Source of the DNA: Hyposmocoma kahamanoa
Lineage: Eukaryota; Arthropoda; Insecta; Lepidoptera; Cosmopterigidae
Length of the DNA: 64,000 bases
Assembly (NCBI RefSeq): GCF_003589595.1
Contig: NW_020653750.1
Coordinates: 5,959,688 to 6,023,687 of the forward strand
Direction: 5' to 3'
A program made the translations under genes and the position numbers. Each line of letters opens with the position of its first letter. The stretch's first letter is position 1. Below the pieces are notes generated by a model. That model was not told the origin of the DNA. It did not search any database and was given only the letters and a program-made list of their open reading frames with translations. Shown in pieces: positions 47,108 through 58,439 of this stretch.

Positions 47108-47368
47108 TTATAGAAGCAAAGTAACATTACGCGAACTAGCTCGCTTTAGTAATAAAAAAATAATTAGATAATACTTTCTTAACGTACGCACAGCTTGTTT
47201 TAAACAAATCAAAATCGTAAAGTCCAGAAACCTTGTTGAAGTTATTGCTGTCACGCCATATAAACGAATTCCGCTGTATTCTAAATGGACAGGTAAATGA
47301 ATTAGTGACTCGTTACGTAAATGCTTAGCTGGAACCCTTAAGTGAATCTCAGACAGAAGCTCGTGCAT
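47108..47368 (-). pseudogene. Possible C-terminal scrap of a LINE ORF
   Basis: The minus frame EIHLRVPAKHLRNESLIHLP resembles the closing RVP...LR....LP segment of LINE proteins. A weak call resting on one short motif. Confidence 0.35.
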
Positions 47369-47542
47369 TCGACGATGTTGGTATTATTTTAATGAGATAG
47401 TTTATATAGAGTTCTTAGGTTTTCGCGATTGTTACACAGATGGGAAATGAAACTTTTTTTCCGGATTTAAATCGCATATATTTGTTTTTTCAAACAAACC
47501 AACGTTTCGGGCCCTTTACAGGTCCCATTGTCACGGTTGACT

Positions 47543-47816
47543 GAGGTGGTATAGTCATCAACCAGTTATATCTAATATTAATGCAAACCACCTTATTTTT
47601 TCCACTATAGTTACAAAAGTTTTCATTAAATACCTTATTTTTAATTTTACAAGGAAACATTCCAATTTACTCTACATTATGTTTTACAAATGATGATTTT
47701 TCATTAAGTTAAATTTATTATTAATTAATAATGAATATTAGAAAAATTAAAACATATTAAATTGTGGTTTGCATTAATATTAGACATAACTGGTTGATGA
47801 CTGTATCACCTCAGTC
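47543..47816. repeat. Inner hairpin with ~49-bp arms
   Basis: GAGGTGGTATAGTCATCAAC and the following 29 bases match the reverse complement of the segment ending at 47816 with about three differences. The loop is AT-rich and without an ORF. Confidence 0.85.
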
Positions 47817-47897
47817 AACCGTGACTATGGGAGCTGTAAAGAGTCTAAACGTTGGTTTCTTTGAAAAAAACAAATATACGCGATTTAAACCCGGAAA

Positions 47898-48125
47898 CAT
47901 TGACTTACAAATAAATGGACGACGGGTCTAATACAAAAACCACGAAAAAAATGTCCCAAGTCAACCTATTCGAAATTTAAATTGTAATGTCATCGCAGTA
48001 TCGCGCTGTCAGTAGAACAAATGAAGACTAAAGCGGAGTGTCGCGCTCTGTATACGATTTTAGCGCCTTAAAAGTGCGGACACTTTTTAGCGCGGACCCG
48101 ACGTCCATATAATTGTAAGTCAATG
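47898..48125. mobile_element. 228-bp MITE with 8-bp target-site duplication
   Basis: Ends CATTGACTTACAAATAAATG and its counterpart (reverse complement CATTGACTTACAATTATATG), with similarity continuing to CGGGTC. It is flanked by CCCGGAAA on both sides (47890-47897 and 48126-48133), inside the arm of P1. The 8-bp duplication suggests a hAT- or P-type transposase source. Confidence 0.88.
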
Positions 48126-48261
48126 CCCGGAAAAATAGTTTCATTTCCTATAAGACAGTTTATATCTACTATGTCACGTCCGCAATTCAAGAGGAATTAT
48201 GTGGTGTCTTTTAAAGATATCTAAAAGACATTCTTCAAAAGTTAGCCTTAATTTTTTTTTT

Positions 48262-48410
48262 GTGATACGAAGTGGCGAATGAAGAAGTCGTGTGTCCGGT
48301 GGTAAGGGACACACCTGTCCATAGCCATTGCAGTGCAACTCGGAGCTTTATATAGCAACGATTTGAGGGACACTGCCACTGCGCCCGTCACCGTAAGACG
48401 TAAGTTGACA
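48262..48410 (-). repeat. R1 repeat, 3' half, minus
   Basis: GAAGTCGTGTGTCCGGTGGT to CGTAAGACGTAAGTTGACAA. Confidence 0.8.
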
Positions 48411-48900
48411 AATACCTATTATTTGACCAAAACTTTCCTTAAAGGAGACCCGCGACTAGATGTAGAATCAATTCGTGAAAGTTTTAGTACAATCGGATGA
48501 ATAGTAATATAACGTACGAACTTAGAAACAAACATTCGATTTTATATACTTAATAGATTCCCTAACCTCTACATTCTATTTCAATATGTATGAATTCGAT
48601 TCAATTCTCGTGAAGGCACACTATATAATATTAAAGCATGTTATGTGGATCTGTTTCTTCCATTATCAGTGAGAAAAGGACAAAAAATCAAGTTTTAACA
48701 TACATCTTTGTCCTCAGAACTACAAAAGGCATGCCCTAACTAACCTTTTTTTTCCAAAATTGAGTTTTATACTCATTTGAAATCAGGAAAGACGTCTACA
48801 TACCTAATATTTTGTAGAATTTTATTTCAATAATCGTTGGATACGCAGTGAACTTAAAAAGCACAACTGAATTCGATTTCTACCATAAAAAGTTTAACTA
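48411..48900. other. Intergenic DNA, nothing recognised
   Basis: AT-rich, no motif. Confidence 0.45.
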
Positions 48901-48903
48901 TTA

Positions 48904-50186
48904 TGTGTGGCGCAGTATAACTTTCCGGAATGAATAAGAAAAAATACTACAAATGGTCAGAAATGAATTTATTGTTTCTCAAAATATTCTCCATAAGCGG
49001 TAATGCACTTTTTCATACGAATGAACCAATTTTGAAAACATTTATGCCACTCTTCCGTGACAATCACTGAAAAATATTTTTCATATTCTTCGACAGCCTC
49101 TTCGGGTGATAAAAATCTTTGACCTGAAACTGGTTCTTAATTTTTGGAAATAAATAAGTCACTGGTGCCAGGTCGGGTCTGTATGCGGGATAACTCATAA
49201 GGACAACGTTGTTTACCTTCAAAAATTCATTTGTCTATCTGGTCGTGTGAGAACTTGCATTATCGTGGTGCAAGATGATACGGCGTTTACGGTTATTTTT
49301 ACGGAGTTTGTCAATGACTTCCGGCAAGCAAATGGTCGTGTACCATTCACTAGTCACGGTACAACGATTCTCCAAAGCAACAGTAGCCACGTGTCCAGTT
49401 TTATTAAAAAAAGAAGCAATCATCCGCTTAGAGGCACTTTGCACGCGACACTTTGGTTGGTTTCGGCTCATCTCGAAAGACCCATACACTCGATTGCTGC
49501 TTGCTTTGTTTTGGGATCGTAACTATAAATCCATGTTTCATCACCTGTTACTATGTCCCACACGAAATTTGACGCCCCTTCGTTGAATCTGGATAGCATG
49601 ACATTGCACCAAGACTAAGTGACGCGAACCATTTTTTGAGCCTCAGTCAAATTGTATGGGATCTACCGAGAGCACACCCAAATATTTGTGTAGTATTGAT
49701 TGCATTTAACTCATGCCTATGCCTAAAGATGCCAGAATCTCATGGTATGTCACATGCCTGTCTGTTTTGATCATATGACGCTCAGCATCGATGTTTTTGT
49801 TATTCACAGCAGTGGACGTGCAATCATCACGAAATTCGTTACTGAGATTCACACGACCGCGTTTGAATTCTGCACACCAGCTATAAATAGTCGTCTTGCA
49901 TGGTGCATCATCGCCAAAGCAGTTTGAAGCCGAGCGAAGCTCCGCTGAGCTGTTACATTACACTTAAAGTCGTAGAAAATCATACTCCGAAAATTTTCAC
50001 GAGTTAAATCCATGGTGACGTAGATAACTAATTTCTAAAATGACGCCACAATATGAAAACAAGTGACAGTCAGATGAAAGAAACTGTATTCTACAGCCAA
50101 AGAGTTCCATTTTCAAATGTTGTAATTACTTTTTAAATATTGTTTATGTAACTGGCCAGTTCCGGAAACTTATAGTGCGCCCTATG
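48904..50186 (-). mobile_element. Mariner transposon, full length but inactive
   Basis: A 1283-bp element bounded by TA dinucleotides (48902-48903 and 50187-50188). The inverted ends are alignable base for base over 27 bp; the inner part is GGCGCAGTATAACTTTCCGG (left) and GGCGCACTATAAGTTTCCGG (right, reverse complement). Length, TA target and the encoded protein fit the mariner family, probably the cecropia subfamily. Confidence 0.9.
48969..50013 (-). pseudogene. Mariner transposase pseudogene
   Basis: The minus strand starts MDLTRENFRSM (50013) and ends GEYFEKQ before TAA (48971-48969). The span (1045 nt, about 348 codons) is normal for mariner but not a multiple of three. Catalytic-region motifs survive piecemeal: VTGDETW near 49545, HHDNASSHT near 49245, and PDLAP near 49170. 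Just after PDLAP one base appears lost, which shifts the frame before the last catalytic Asp. The longest open piece is only 84 codons (49489-49235). No functional transposase is expected. Confidence 0.88.
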
Positions 50187-50189
50187 TAT

Positions 50190-50605
50190 AATCTGCCCCC
50201 GAAACTCAAAAAGACGCAAGTAACATTTACTCTACCTAATTTAATCTACCTAATTTTTGGTTTCGCAACTATTATTGGATATACAGTAAACTCAAAGAGC
50301 ACTTTGATAAATAAATATTTTGCGTGCTATAAATTATTTCTTTTACCATTATCCTGATTAGAAATATTAATATCAAAGGATTTAATTTAGTAATGTACGG
50401 AACTATTATGTACTTCAATTGCAATAATTACTTCTTAAGCAACTCATGAAAAAGCCAAATTATAAATTTATTTAATCCCTTTATTTTTTTATAATTTTCT
50501 TCCGTAAATTTAAAGAAAAAATAAGATTTTTTTTCAAAAGCGGCTAATAAAAATACAATGAAAATTTCTGTATAAAACATGTCTTAAGTTTTTTCTATGA
50601 TAACA
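50190..50605. other. Intergenic DNA, nothing recognised
   Basis: AT-rich, no motif. Confidence 0.45.
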
Positions 50606-50607
50606 AC

Positions 50608-50880
50608 TTTGACGGAACGAATAAGTCGTGGTAAGCGACACGCCTGTACATGACAGTTACAGTGGCGCTCAGAGCTTTAAATTGCATAGCTCTGACGGGC
50701 ACTACGGTACGCTTGTCACCCTGAGACATAAGTTGGCAAGTCCCATGTGCCTAATTTCACCAGCACCTTTCAAAACTGGAACTCACATTCCTGCTTGGTA
50801 GCAGCAATTAGTGCTTCCTGCTGGCAGCACTACTTCCCAGGATAAACTCATTTACAAGGAGCTCTACCGCTACTACTAAT
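50608..50880 (-). repeat. R1 repeat, nearly full length, minus
   Basis: TAAGTCGTGGTAAGCGACAC to ACAAGGAGCTCTACCGCTAC, about 0.9 kb upstream of the globin start codon. Confidence 0.85.
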
Positions 50881-51806
50881 ATTCAACATAAAGTATGTAA
50901 TGTAAAATATATTTAAAATATTCTTTTTTTGTTGCTTGTACTTTCCTCCGATGGCAGAGCTGTCAAATTAGTTTAAATTGAACTTGCTTCTTATAAAAAA
51001 TTATAAGGGAACGTAGAGGTTTGCTAGCATTAAGTGTCAACAAATTTGACAGCCCTATATGTGAGTATTCTATCCTCTTCTTACTTATGTGACCTACAGA
51101 AAATATACAGTTTATATTCGTGCGTACACTGCAATATAGTTGAATAGAGCATCACGTATTCAGTGGACACCCGTCGATTGATTAGACAAGTTCATCGGTA
51201 TATCTTTCGTGTTAAAAGTGTATATTTTTGTCTATATTGTCTTTATTTGTACATACATTTACCTCAACAAACAAAGTAAGTAGGTGTATTTTTTAAATGA
51301 AGCTAATAATAAAACAGTTTTATTTGCTCACGTATACGCCTACCTTCTGTAGGAAAATAAACTTTATACATATATAAAATAATAAAAGCTTTACGAATTA
51401 CTTAAAAAAATGTATTCTATTTTTAAGTATGTCACAAAAATATACTATATAGCCCGTGATCATAATAAAGACAAAACGGTGTATTTTTTGGTCAAAATTT
51501 ACATAATTTGAAAGAAAAGTAATAACATTGCCTTCTTATTTAAATGACTGTACATTGCCACTATAATAATAATAAAATCGTTTATTGTTGCCACTGTAAT
51601 ACACAAAGCTGTATCGTAACAGACTTCCTATGATTTTAAGCTGTTATGGTACGATGTTACACAACAGGCTAGATTCCGCAAAATTGTTATTTTCGTGAAC
51701 TCAAATAAATAAAAAAAATGTTTGTTTCTTCTCTAAACATCGCAAGTAATTATATTCAATTGTTCTCCTTATTTACCCTTTTTTTCATTGATTAAATTCT
51801 TCAGCC
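50881..51806 (+). promoter_or_regulatory. Upstream region of the globin gene, likely with a non-coding first exon
   Basis: The ATG is preceded by TTTTTCATTGATTAAATTCT TCAG (ending 51804), a plausible splice acceptor, so the 5' UTR is probably interrupted. A candidate donor (CAAA|GTAAGT, exon end 51275) follows a segment of mixed composition at about 51130-51275. This is inferred from splice-site appearance only. Confidence 0.35.
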
Positions 51807-53107
51807 ATGGCAAGCGGCGACGAACAGAACGCTACTTCCAATCTCTCTCCGCGAGATATTTTCGAGATTCAACAAACTTGGAAGCCGTTGTATGCCGATG
51901 CTGGTAACTATGGAGTCGAATTGTTTAAAAGGTATTTAAGCTGTGTACTAGTTAATGAATATTAAGTAGGTATACCTATCACAAGCTGGAAACATAATTT
52001 TGAGAATTTTGTTGCTCTTAAAAATCTTTCGGCTTTTATTGAACAGATTTCGTTTCATTTGTCCGAAAACACGGTAAGGTTTTTTTATTACACTATTTAA
52101 GATTTTACTATTTCGTTTTCTGATTTTCATTTCCCCAACATTCCGTTTGAGTAATGTACCGAAATGAATATTTTGTTTTTATACAAGAAATTATATCCAC
52201 AATACATTTTTTATGGTTTTGCTTTACCTCGGATTTAATTTAATGTTATTGTTACAGATAAACCATAAATGAAGCTTATTAATTATAAATGAGGTTAAAG
52301 TTGTTATTAAATATTCCGATAATAATTTTAAACATGTGCGGAAATGCAAACAAATTCATTTCTGGCTGCATTTTCATAATAAACTAACCTAACTTAACCT
52401 AGTAAAGGGGGGCACACCCACGCTTGACCCTGCCCACGGATTGTACTTTTGCATTAATTTGCTATGTCTATGTAATTTTATCTGAGAATCATAATTTTAT
52501 CAAATCGAAAATATTTATAAAATTTTTACACTTGAAAACGTCATTTGTTAAGCTACGGCTCCTTCACTGTACTTGACTTCCGTGAGAAGAACGAGTACGA
52601 AACTCTAGGGATTGCTCTTTTCAAATAAAGTTACACACTATGGAATACCTACACCTTGAATAATATTTGTCAGGAATGTAGATTCATGCCATCTTTCAAT
52701 ATATCTTTATCTAACACGTAGTCTTCAATTTTGTATTATGCCTTTTCAATTGAAATACTTTTGATGTAAAGTTTAAACTTAGGAAATAATAATAATAATA
52801 AATGTTTATTTCAGTAGTACAATCAACTTTACATTAACAGTGGATGGTACCTCCTATTAAGTTTATCAAGCCTGTGTCAGAAGGCTCCGCTCTTCCATAA
52901 CTATAAATGCATATTTAACATTTTTAAGTTATACTTAATGTAGTGTTTAATTTTTCCATTTCCAAAAATCGACAAAAAGAAAAGAAACAATTTCATTTTT
53001 AACAATTTTCAATTTTCTTAACTTTTAATTTTAAATTTAATTTGAATCCTAAAACGTATGTGTGTGCATTTGTATATGAAAAAGTATGTGTGTGTGCGTG
53101 GGTGTGG

Positions 53108-53161
<54 letters not shown>

Positions 53162-53171
53162 NNNNNNNNNN

Positions 53172-53220
<49 letters not shown>

Positions 53221-56200
53221 TGTGTATGTATGTATGTATATGCGAGTGAGTGTGTGTATGTATGTATGTGTGAGTGAGTGAGTGAGTGTGTGTGTGTATG
53301 TATGTATGTATGTGTGTGTGTGGGAGGGGTGTCTGTGTGTATGTGTGTTAACCTGTTGCCATAGATTAGGAAAGTAGTGCTTTTAAAGCAAGTGTTCTAA
53401 TAGATCTTCGGTTTCCTCATACGATTTCGACTGTAGCAATTTTGATGCAACTTTTTTGCAGTCTCTACAACTTTTGGCGTATATTTCTAATTCCTTATCA
53501 ATTGAATTGTACAAATGGGCTGATCGTTTGCTGAATTGTCTGTTTGCAAATGTTGTATTTACTTTAGGTACTTGTACCACAATGTCTTTCCTTCTCCTCT
53601 TCGAAATATTTAGATCATATTTTAGAGACCTATGTTGTCTGAGTACAGTTTGAATGATGTAGAGTTTCCTTACAGCGGCTAAATTTGATAGTTGATACAA
53701 ACTGCTAGTGGCAAATCGTCTTTTTTTTAAATACTTTATTTTAAGCAAATTGCGTTGCGCACGTTCCAACTCGAGAAAACGAGCAGCTCCACCCCATACA
53801 GGAATACAATAAATCAATACAGATTGAACCAAACCCACGTATATTTTCTTAAGTATATCCCTAGATGACGAGACTCGCGGACCAGCGACTGGTCTTGGCA
53901 CTACATATCTTAGTGTTTTAAAAATCCAATTAAGTTTTCTTACTCTTTTAATAACATGTTCGAGGTGTGGATACTACGAGAGTCGCTGGTCCACAAGAAA
54001 ACCCAAATATTTTGATTGTGCAACTCGAATGATAGAAGGGCATGTGCAGTTACTGGTGTTACCTGTGGTTTTGCATTATTTTTAGGCTGAGTATCATTAT
54101 TTATACTAAAACAGATGTAGTTTGTTTTATTAGTATTTAACGTAAGAGAATTGTTACAATAATGTAATATATGCTCCGGAATCTTATTGTAAAAACGTAT
54201 ACAGTTCCCCATAAAATAATCGTTTGCCTTAGTTAAACAAAATCGTGGTACCATGTGTTTGTACTTAGTTTCTAAGGTTAATGGATCTTCTTTATATATA
54301 TTTTTACGTGCATATAAAATATTTGAGTAAATGTACTGTGATGCCACAGCCATAATACCAGTTCCCTTAAACTTTTCTCTAAGAGAAACCCGAGAGCCTA
54401 GACGGTACACAGAACGAATAGCTCGTTTTTGCAACACAAATATGATTTATATATCTGCCGCTTTACCCGACATGAGAATCCTATAGGATATTATACTATA
54501 GAAGTAACTAAACTAGTCTAGCTGTACCAACATCGGTAAGCTCACGTATTCTGCGAACTGCGTAGCTTAATCTGCTGGCCAAATTAGATATATGTGGAAT
54601 CTAAATTATATGCAAAACAGACAGTAGGATAAACATGAATAAATAAACAAACTTCTGTTAAAAGAATACATACGTAATAATTATTGTGATAATAATTTTT
54701 TGAAAGCTATATTTCTGCTATAAGAATGAATGAATGAAACCATAAGATATTTCTGTATTACAAATTTATGGATGAAAACAGTCGAACCGGGAATAATGGA
54801 ATTCGGAAAAAATACATTCGTGTTTGTGTTGGGATGCGTACAGATTTGGCGAATGCGCCGCGGACGCACTGCATGTACGCTGCAAGCGTGCTACGTGCGT
54901 ACAGCGTCTTACCTTGAACTCTTATTACAGTTGAGTATAGGTTCGCAACGACAACAAAGCGGGATGGTGACATACACTTCACGTAGCGCTGTCTCACTAC
55001 GATTCATTTTAGGTCCTAAACTGGATCGTAATAAGAGTTCATGGTAATGTCCCTGTTCAATGCATCGCGCAAAAAGGCGCGCGAGCTGAGGCGCGCGAAA
55101 GGCACGCAAACAGTAAGGCTAGCACAATTGGGCGCGACATGAAGCGCGAGATACTGATATTCTCGCATAGAGATCCCGCGCTTTATGTCGCTCTCGCGCA
55201 AGTCGTGTCTTGTCGTGCTAGCCCTATAGATGTATACGTAATGCACATGCGCAGCTCGCGAGTCATTTGCAAACAGGCGCATTTGCGGCGCATTTGCCAT
55301 ATCTGTACGCACCAATATACGTTTCTCGGTGCTCGGAATGGTGCAAAAGCATTGAATTCGTCGTTCCGATACTCGCAGTAGGTGGAATTCATTATAGTAA
55401 GATTATTTATAAGTACTAAATGGGTAATTAAAGCAGTTGTGTGTGACTCTTATCATTATGAATTAAAACATAAATACGCTTCTCAAAATAATTCTCAGAA
55501 CGACAACTCATTTAGATAGGCAAGTAAGTAAGTACATTTCGTAAGCAAGAATCGATAAGCGCACTTACCCAGAAGTATTCATTTAATAATTCACGCGATA
55601 GGCCGTGATGTCCTGCTCTGATACATAGATACGGGACGGTACTATAATACATTTGGACGTATATATTAGAAAGTAAAGAGAAACGTATGATTATAAATCT
55701 ACATACATTCAATGTAGAGAAGTATGACCGTGCATATAAACAATGAAAATGCGTTTGAATAAGCAAAGGTGTTCGCATACTAGTGAATTGTATTATACCA
55801 ACATCTAAGTACTCTATTTAAATACTTATATTTTTTATTTAATCTTAGATTGTTCCACAAGAATCCGGATATAAAGAACTACTTCAAGCAGTTTCGCCAA
55901 CTGGACGATGATCAATTATCTCAAAGCATGCAATTTCGAGCTCATGTGATCAATTTTATGTCAGCATTCAATATGGCCATACTCAATCTTAAGGAACCCG
56001 AACTTGTGATAGCTATGATGAATAAACTTGGCGAATCGCATAACAAGCGTCATGTAAAAGAAAAGGATTTTGAGGTTTGTAGAAAGTTTCATAAAATAGA
56101 AAATAATATATGTTATTGCATGGTAGTCAAATAAACAAAGACGGTAAGGTGTACGTCAAGGAGCTCTCATTTAGTCATAATTAGATATTTCATACCTTTT

Positions 56201-58293
56201 AAGGTAATAATTATAATAATAACGTACACACTCAACATAGCCCCGCACTAGGGAAACCGTGTGTCGCGGGTGCCATGGACACACACATAGACAATCACAA
56301 ATTACACCCAAACTCACGAGAGAAATAAATGTAGGCCATAGTAATATTTCTCCCTCTCCCGGCCCGGGAATCGAACCTGGGACCTCTGCCACGGAGGCAA
56401 TTAGTGAATGAAGGTAAAATGTGAGGTACTTTGAAAAATATTGATTGTAATGAATATTATGATGTTTTACTGGCATGACATTCATTTGATCTTGCGGAAT
56501 TAATCCACTGGTTTGTTAATAATAATTAAATAGACACAGGTTCGAATCCTGTCAGGTCGAACGAATTTTTCTTTGTGTCCGATATTTGTAGTAATAAGTA
56601 TCTTGAAAAAGTTTATGTACCCTATTTATAAGTATTACTATTAATAGTAGCTACAACCTCAAATGACTTTGGTTGATTCCGTATAACAGTGAAGTGTTAA
56701 ATCAATCTCTTTGGAAAAAATATATAGTAAAATTGAGAATACACCCAGATTAATATATGATGGGGAAACACGATTCCTAAAAATTTTCACGATAGAAAAA
56801 AAACACAAACTTATCTCGAAATTTGATAAGAAAACCACTGTATTCAATAGGTACCTTACATATACCAATGATTTTTTTCATATCAACTGAATTATATACT
56901 ATATACATTTTTTAAATGGCTTTAATTTCGTTTGTAATAAAATAAACTCTGAAATAAAGTCAGTGTCACTGCCACTCGATCCGTGCTACAGAACCGATTC
57001 AGTACGGGAAATAATTGAATTCGAGCTGAGGTAGTATCGATTCATAAGTACAAGTATTACCATTACTATTAGTAATTATAAGTATTACTTAGGGAACAGT
57101 GGGAAATGCGTAATTTAATGAAATATCTATTTAATAGGAAATGAAACTATTGTTCCGGATTTAAATCGCGTATATTTGTCAACCGTGACCATGGGACCTG
57201 TAAAGGGCCCGAAATGTCGGTTTGTTTGAAAAAACAAATATACGCGATTTAAATCCGGAAAAAGAATTTCATTTCCTATGTGCAACAATCGCGAAAACCA
57301 AAGAACTCGAATTCTATTTAATTTAAATTTTTATTGCATTGATATTTTTAATTAATTATTTTTTAATTATTTTTATGTAAAATTAGTCTGATTATTAATT
57401 AATTAATAGCGACATCTCGAGCCGGGACTCGTAGCTGTAAAGGTATCTGGGTGACGAAACATCATAGATTCCTCATAAATAGCGCTACGGCTAAAAAGTC
57501 GTTGAAAAACCAAATACAAAGATACGACCCAAGCACATAGAAAAATTCGTGAGGTCCGCTGGTTCGTTCCGTGGCTTAGTTGGTATAGCGTCTGGCACGA
57601 CATGCTAGAAGACGTCGGTTCGAATCCTGATCGAAGGTTTTTTTCTGATCTTTGTATTATTAATATCTATTTAATTGTTAGCGGTTTGGAAAAGAAAATC
57701 ATGTATGCATCCGGATGACCCAAATAAAATATATTCTTAACGTAGTAATAAGCTTTTTAACGTAGGTATTTCTATTAAAGATGAAAATGTGAGATTTTTA
57801 GGTGAAATTTTTAAGAAGTATATAAAAATGTAGGTATATGTGATGATGGGTGTATGAGGTGTGTAGCGGTCTGTATCAATGGAGTTCGGGTGCTATTGAG
57901 GAGCGAGCAAGACCAAGGAATGTGTACAGTTACAACGAAAACAGAAACAACAATGATAATAACAAAGAAAAAGGCGTTAGAAATAAGTATATTTCAATTT
58001 AGAATTTCCATCAAAACTAAAGTAGTAAAAGACTGTATAAAATATATATTTACAAAGACAATTTGTAGCGACTGTTGCGATTCGCTAAAAGGTGTTTTTC
58101 AAGGTAGCGTACTTGATTACATTACTTTTCTGCTTTTAAAACTGGTCTTTTTTCTTTCTTTCAGACACTGAAGGGAGTGCTGTTTCGATTCTTAATAGAT
58201 GATTTGAAACTTGGTGACAGTAAAATAGTTTCGTGGACACGCTTCGTCGATTTTATATGTCTTCATATAATTGAGAAACTGGAAAAAAATTAG
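51807..58293 (+). CDS. Intracellular globin
   Basis: A heme protein that reversibly binds oxygen; in insects such globins are usually expressed in tracheal and fat-body cells (established knowledge). Exons: 51807-51931, 55849-56074 and 58165-58293 (125, 226 and 129 nt), with GT/AG borders and one continuous frame of 480 nt, giving 159 residues. Key residues by position: Trp25 (A12), Phe57 (CD1, in YFKQFRQL), distal His74 (E7, in QFRAHVINF) and proximal His106 (F8, in GESHNKRHV). Intron 1 splits codon 42 in phase 2 (B12.2) and intron 2 falls after codon 117 in phase 0 (G7.0), the ancestral globin positions. No signal peptide is visible. The ATG context is GCCATGG. Poly(A) signal at 58426-58431. 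Intron 1 is 3.9 kb and filled with nested LINEs and a MITE. Not shown: which insect globin paralogue it is. Confidence 0.94.
53086..53347. repeat. (TG)n microsatellite with TATG interruptions
   Basis: A long TG run broken by an assembly gap, then TATG/GAGTG variants. The two Cys/Val ORFs here are artefacts of the repeat. Confidence 0.95.
53162..53171. other. Assembly gap (10 N)
   Basis: Ten N inside the TG run; the true repeat length is unknown. Confidence 0.99.
54835..55311. mobile_element. GC-rich MITE with nested hairpins in globin intron 1
   Basis: The arms are TGCGTACAGATTTGGCGAAT (left) and, reverse-complemented, TGCGTACAGATATGGCAAAT (right), both continuing GCGCCGC. Inside are two more inverted pairs: GAACTCTTATTAC (54916-54928) with its exact complement at 55028-55040, and GCGACATGAAGCGCG (55135-55149) with a one-mismatch complement near 55178-55192. 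The overlapping ORFs on both strands are by-products. Confidence 0.78.
55400..55848. other. End of globin intron 1
   Basis: AT-rich; acceptor TTTAATCTTAG ends at 55848. Confidence 0.7.
56214..56402 (-). mobile_element. tRNA-derived SINE (family S1) in globin intron 2, head deleted
   Basis: GGCCCGGGAATCGAACCTGG is present, but the A-box part between ACCTCTG and CCACGGAGGCA is missing. Confidence 0.85.
56535..56610 (+). mobile_element. SINE family B, 3' half
   Basis: CACAGGTTCGAATCCTGTCA, then CGAATTTTTCTTTGTGTCC. Confidence 0.6.
56665..57050 (+). repeat. Long repeat A, copy 1 (globin intron 2)
   Basis: About 385 bp alignable with 60476-60865 in the same orientation: GAAAAAATATATAGTAAAAT, AAAAATTTTCACGATAGAAA, TGAAATAAAGTCAGTGTCAC, and TGAATTCGAGCTGAGGTAG. 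No ORF, no tRNA-like head. Confidence 0.85.
57133..57312. mobile_element. Palindromic MITE P1 in globin intron 2
   Basis: AGGAAATGAAACTATTGTTC, TTTAAATCGCGTATATTTGT, GACCATGGGACCTGTAAAGG and the complementary arm ending CAACAATCGCGAAAACC. The left arm is shortened. Confidence 0.85.
57410..57665 (+). mobile_element. Repeat B: 150-bp body plus tRNA-like SINE head
   Basis: The body (ATAGCGCTACGGCTAAAAAG, AAAAATTCGTGAGGTCCGCT) leads into GTGGCTTAGTTGGTATAGCG and the B box GGTTCGAATCC, ending TCTGATCTTTGTATTATTAA. It has an inverted partner at 59945-60200. Confidence 0.75.
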
Positions 58294-58425
58294 CATCGTT
58301 CCATTGTACCTACGACCACGTACATTTTTTCATATAAACTTTTTGTTTACAGTATTGTCATTGTAACTAAAACACATTTTTTTATAAGTATTATTATGCA
58401 ATTGACTATTCAATAATTTAGGGGA

Positions 58426-58431
58426 AATAAA
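58426..58431 (+). terminator. Globin poly(A) signal
   Basis: AATAAA, 133 bp after the stop codon. Confidence 0.75.
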
Positions 58432-58439
58432 CAGCAATT

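Larger units (their letters stand above)
47408..48165. mobile_element. P1 inverted dimer with nested insertions
   Basis: Two P1 halves in opposite orientation: the left ends GGTCCCATTGTCACGGTTGA (about 47540), the right starts TCAACCGTGACTATGGGAGC (about 47817). Both keep the GGGCCC...CCAACGTTT or GTCTAAACGTTGG side, unlike the simple P1 copies. A 274-bp inner hairpin lies between them and a separate MITE interrupts the right arm. Confidence 0.8.
52791..54157 (-). pseudogene. 5'-truncated LINE of a different family nested in the Jockey copy
   Basis: The minus strand starts mid-protein (CNNSLTLNTNKTNYICFSI), breaks frame near 53940-53900, then continues as a 172-codon frame to 53383 (KIYVGLVQSVLIYCIPVWGG, LERAQRNLLKIKYLKK and a charged tail), the thumb and C-terminal region of a non-LTR RT. 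Its 3' UTR holds the TG microsatellite and ends AATAAACATTTATTATTATT. It is flanked by AATAAT on both sides (52785-52790 and 54158-54163). The 165-codon ORF 54437-53940 is a chimera read across the junction of the two LINEs. Confidence 0.85.
52520..54600 (-). pseudogene. Jockey-type LINE (second subfamily) in globin intron 1, split by another LINE
   Basis: The minus strand keeps the RT C-terminal region (54437 to about 54170: LQKRAIRSVYRLGSRVSLRE, then FYNKIPEHILHY), and its 3' UTR reappears at 52790-52540, matching 17815-17510. It lies opposite to globin transcription. Confidence 0.82.

Noticed and set aside
49247..49586. Plus-strand ORFs of 91 and 103 codons
   Set aside because: Antisense shadows of the mariner transposase pseudogene.
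53042..53281. Cys-Val repeat protein
   Set aside because: Translation of a TG microsatellite across an assembly gap.
53940..54437. Single 165-codon protein on the minus strand
   Set aside because: Chimera of two different LINEs read across an insertion junction.
55016..55315. 99-codon minus ORF in globin intron 1
   Set aside because: Lies wholly inside a hairpin MITE and has no domain.
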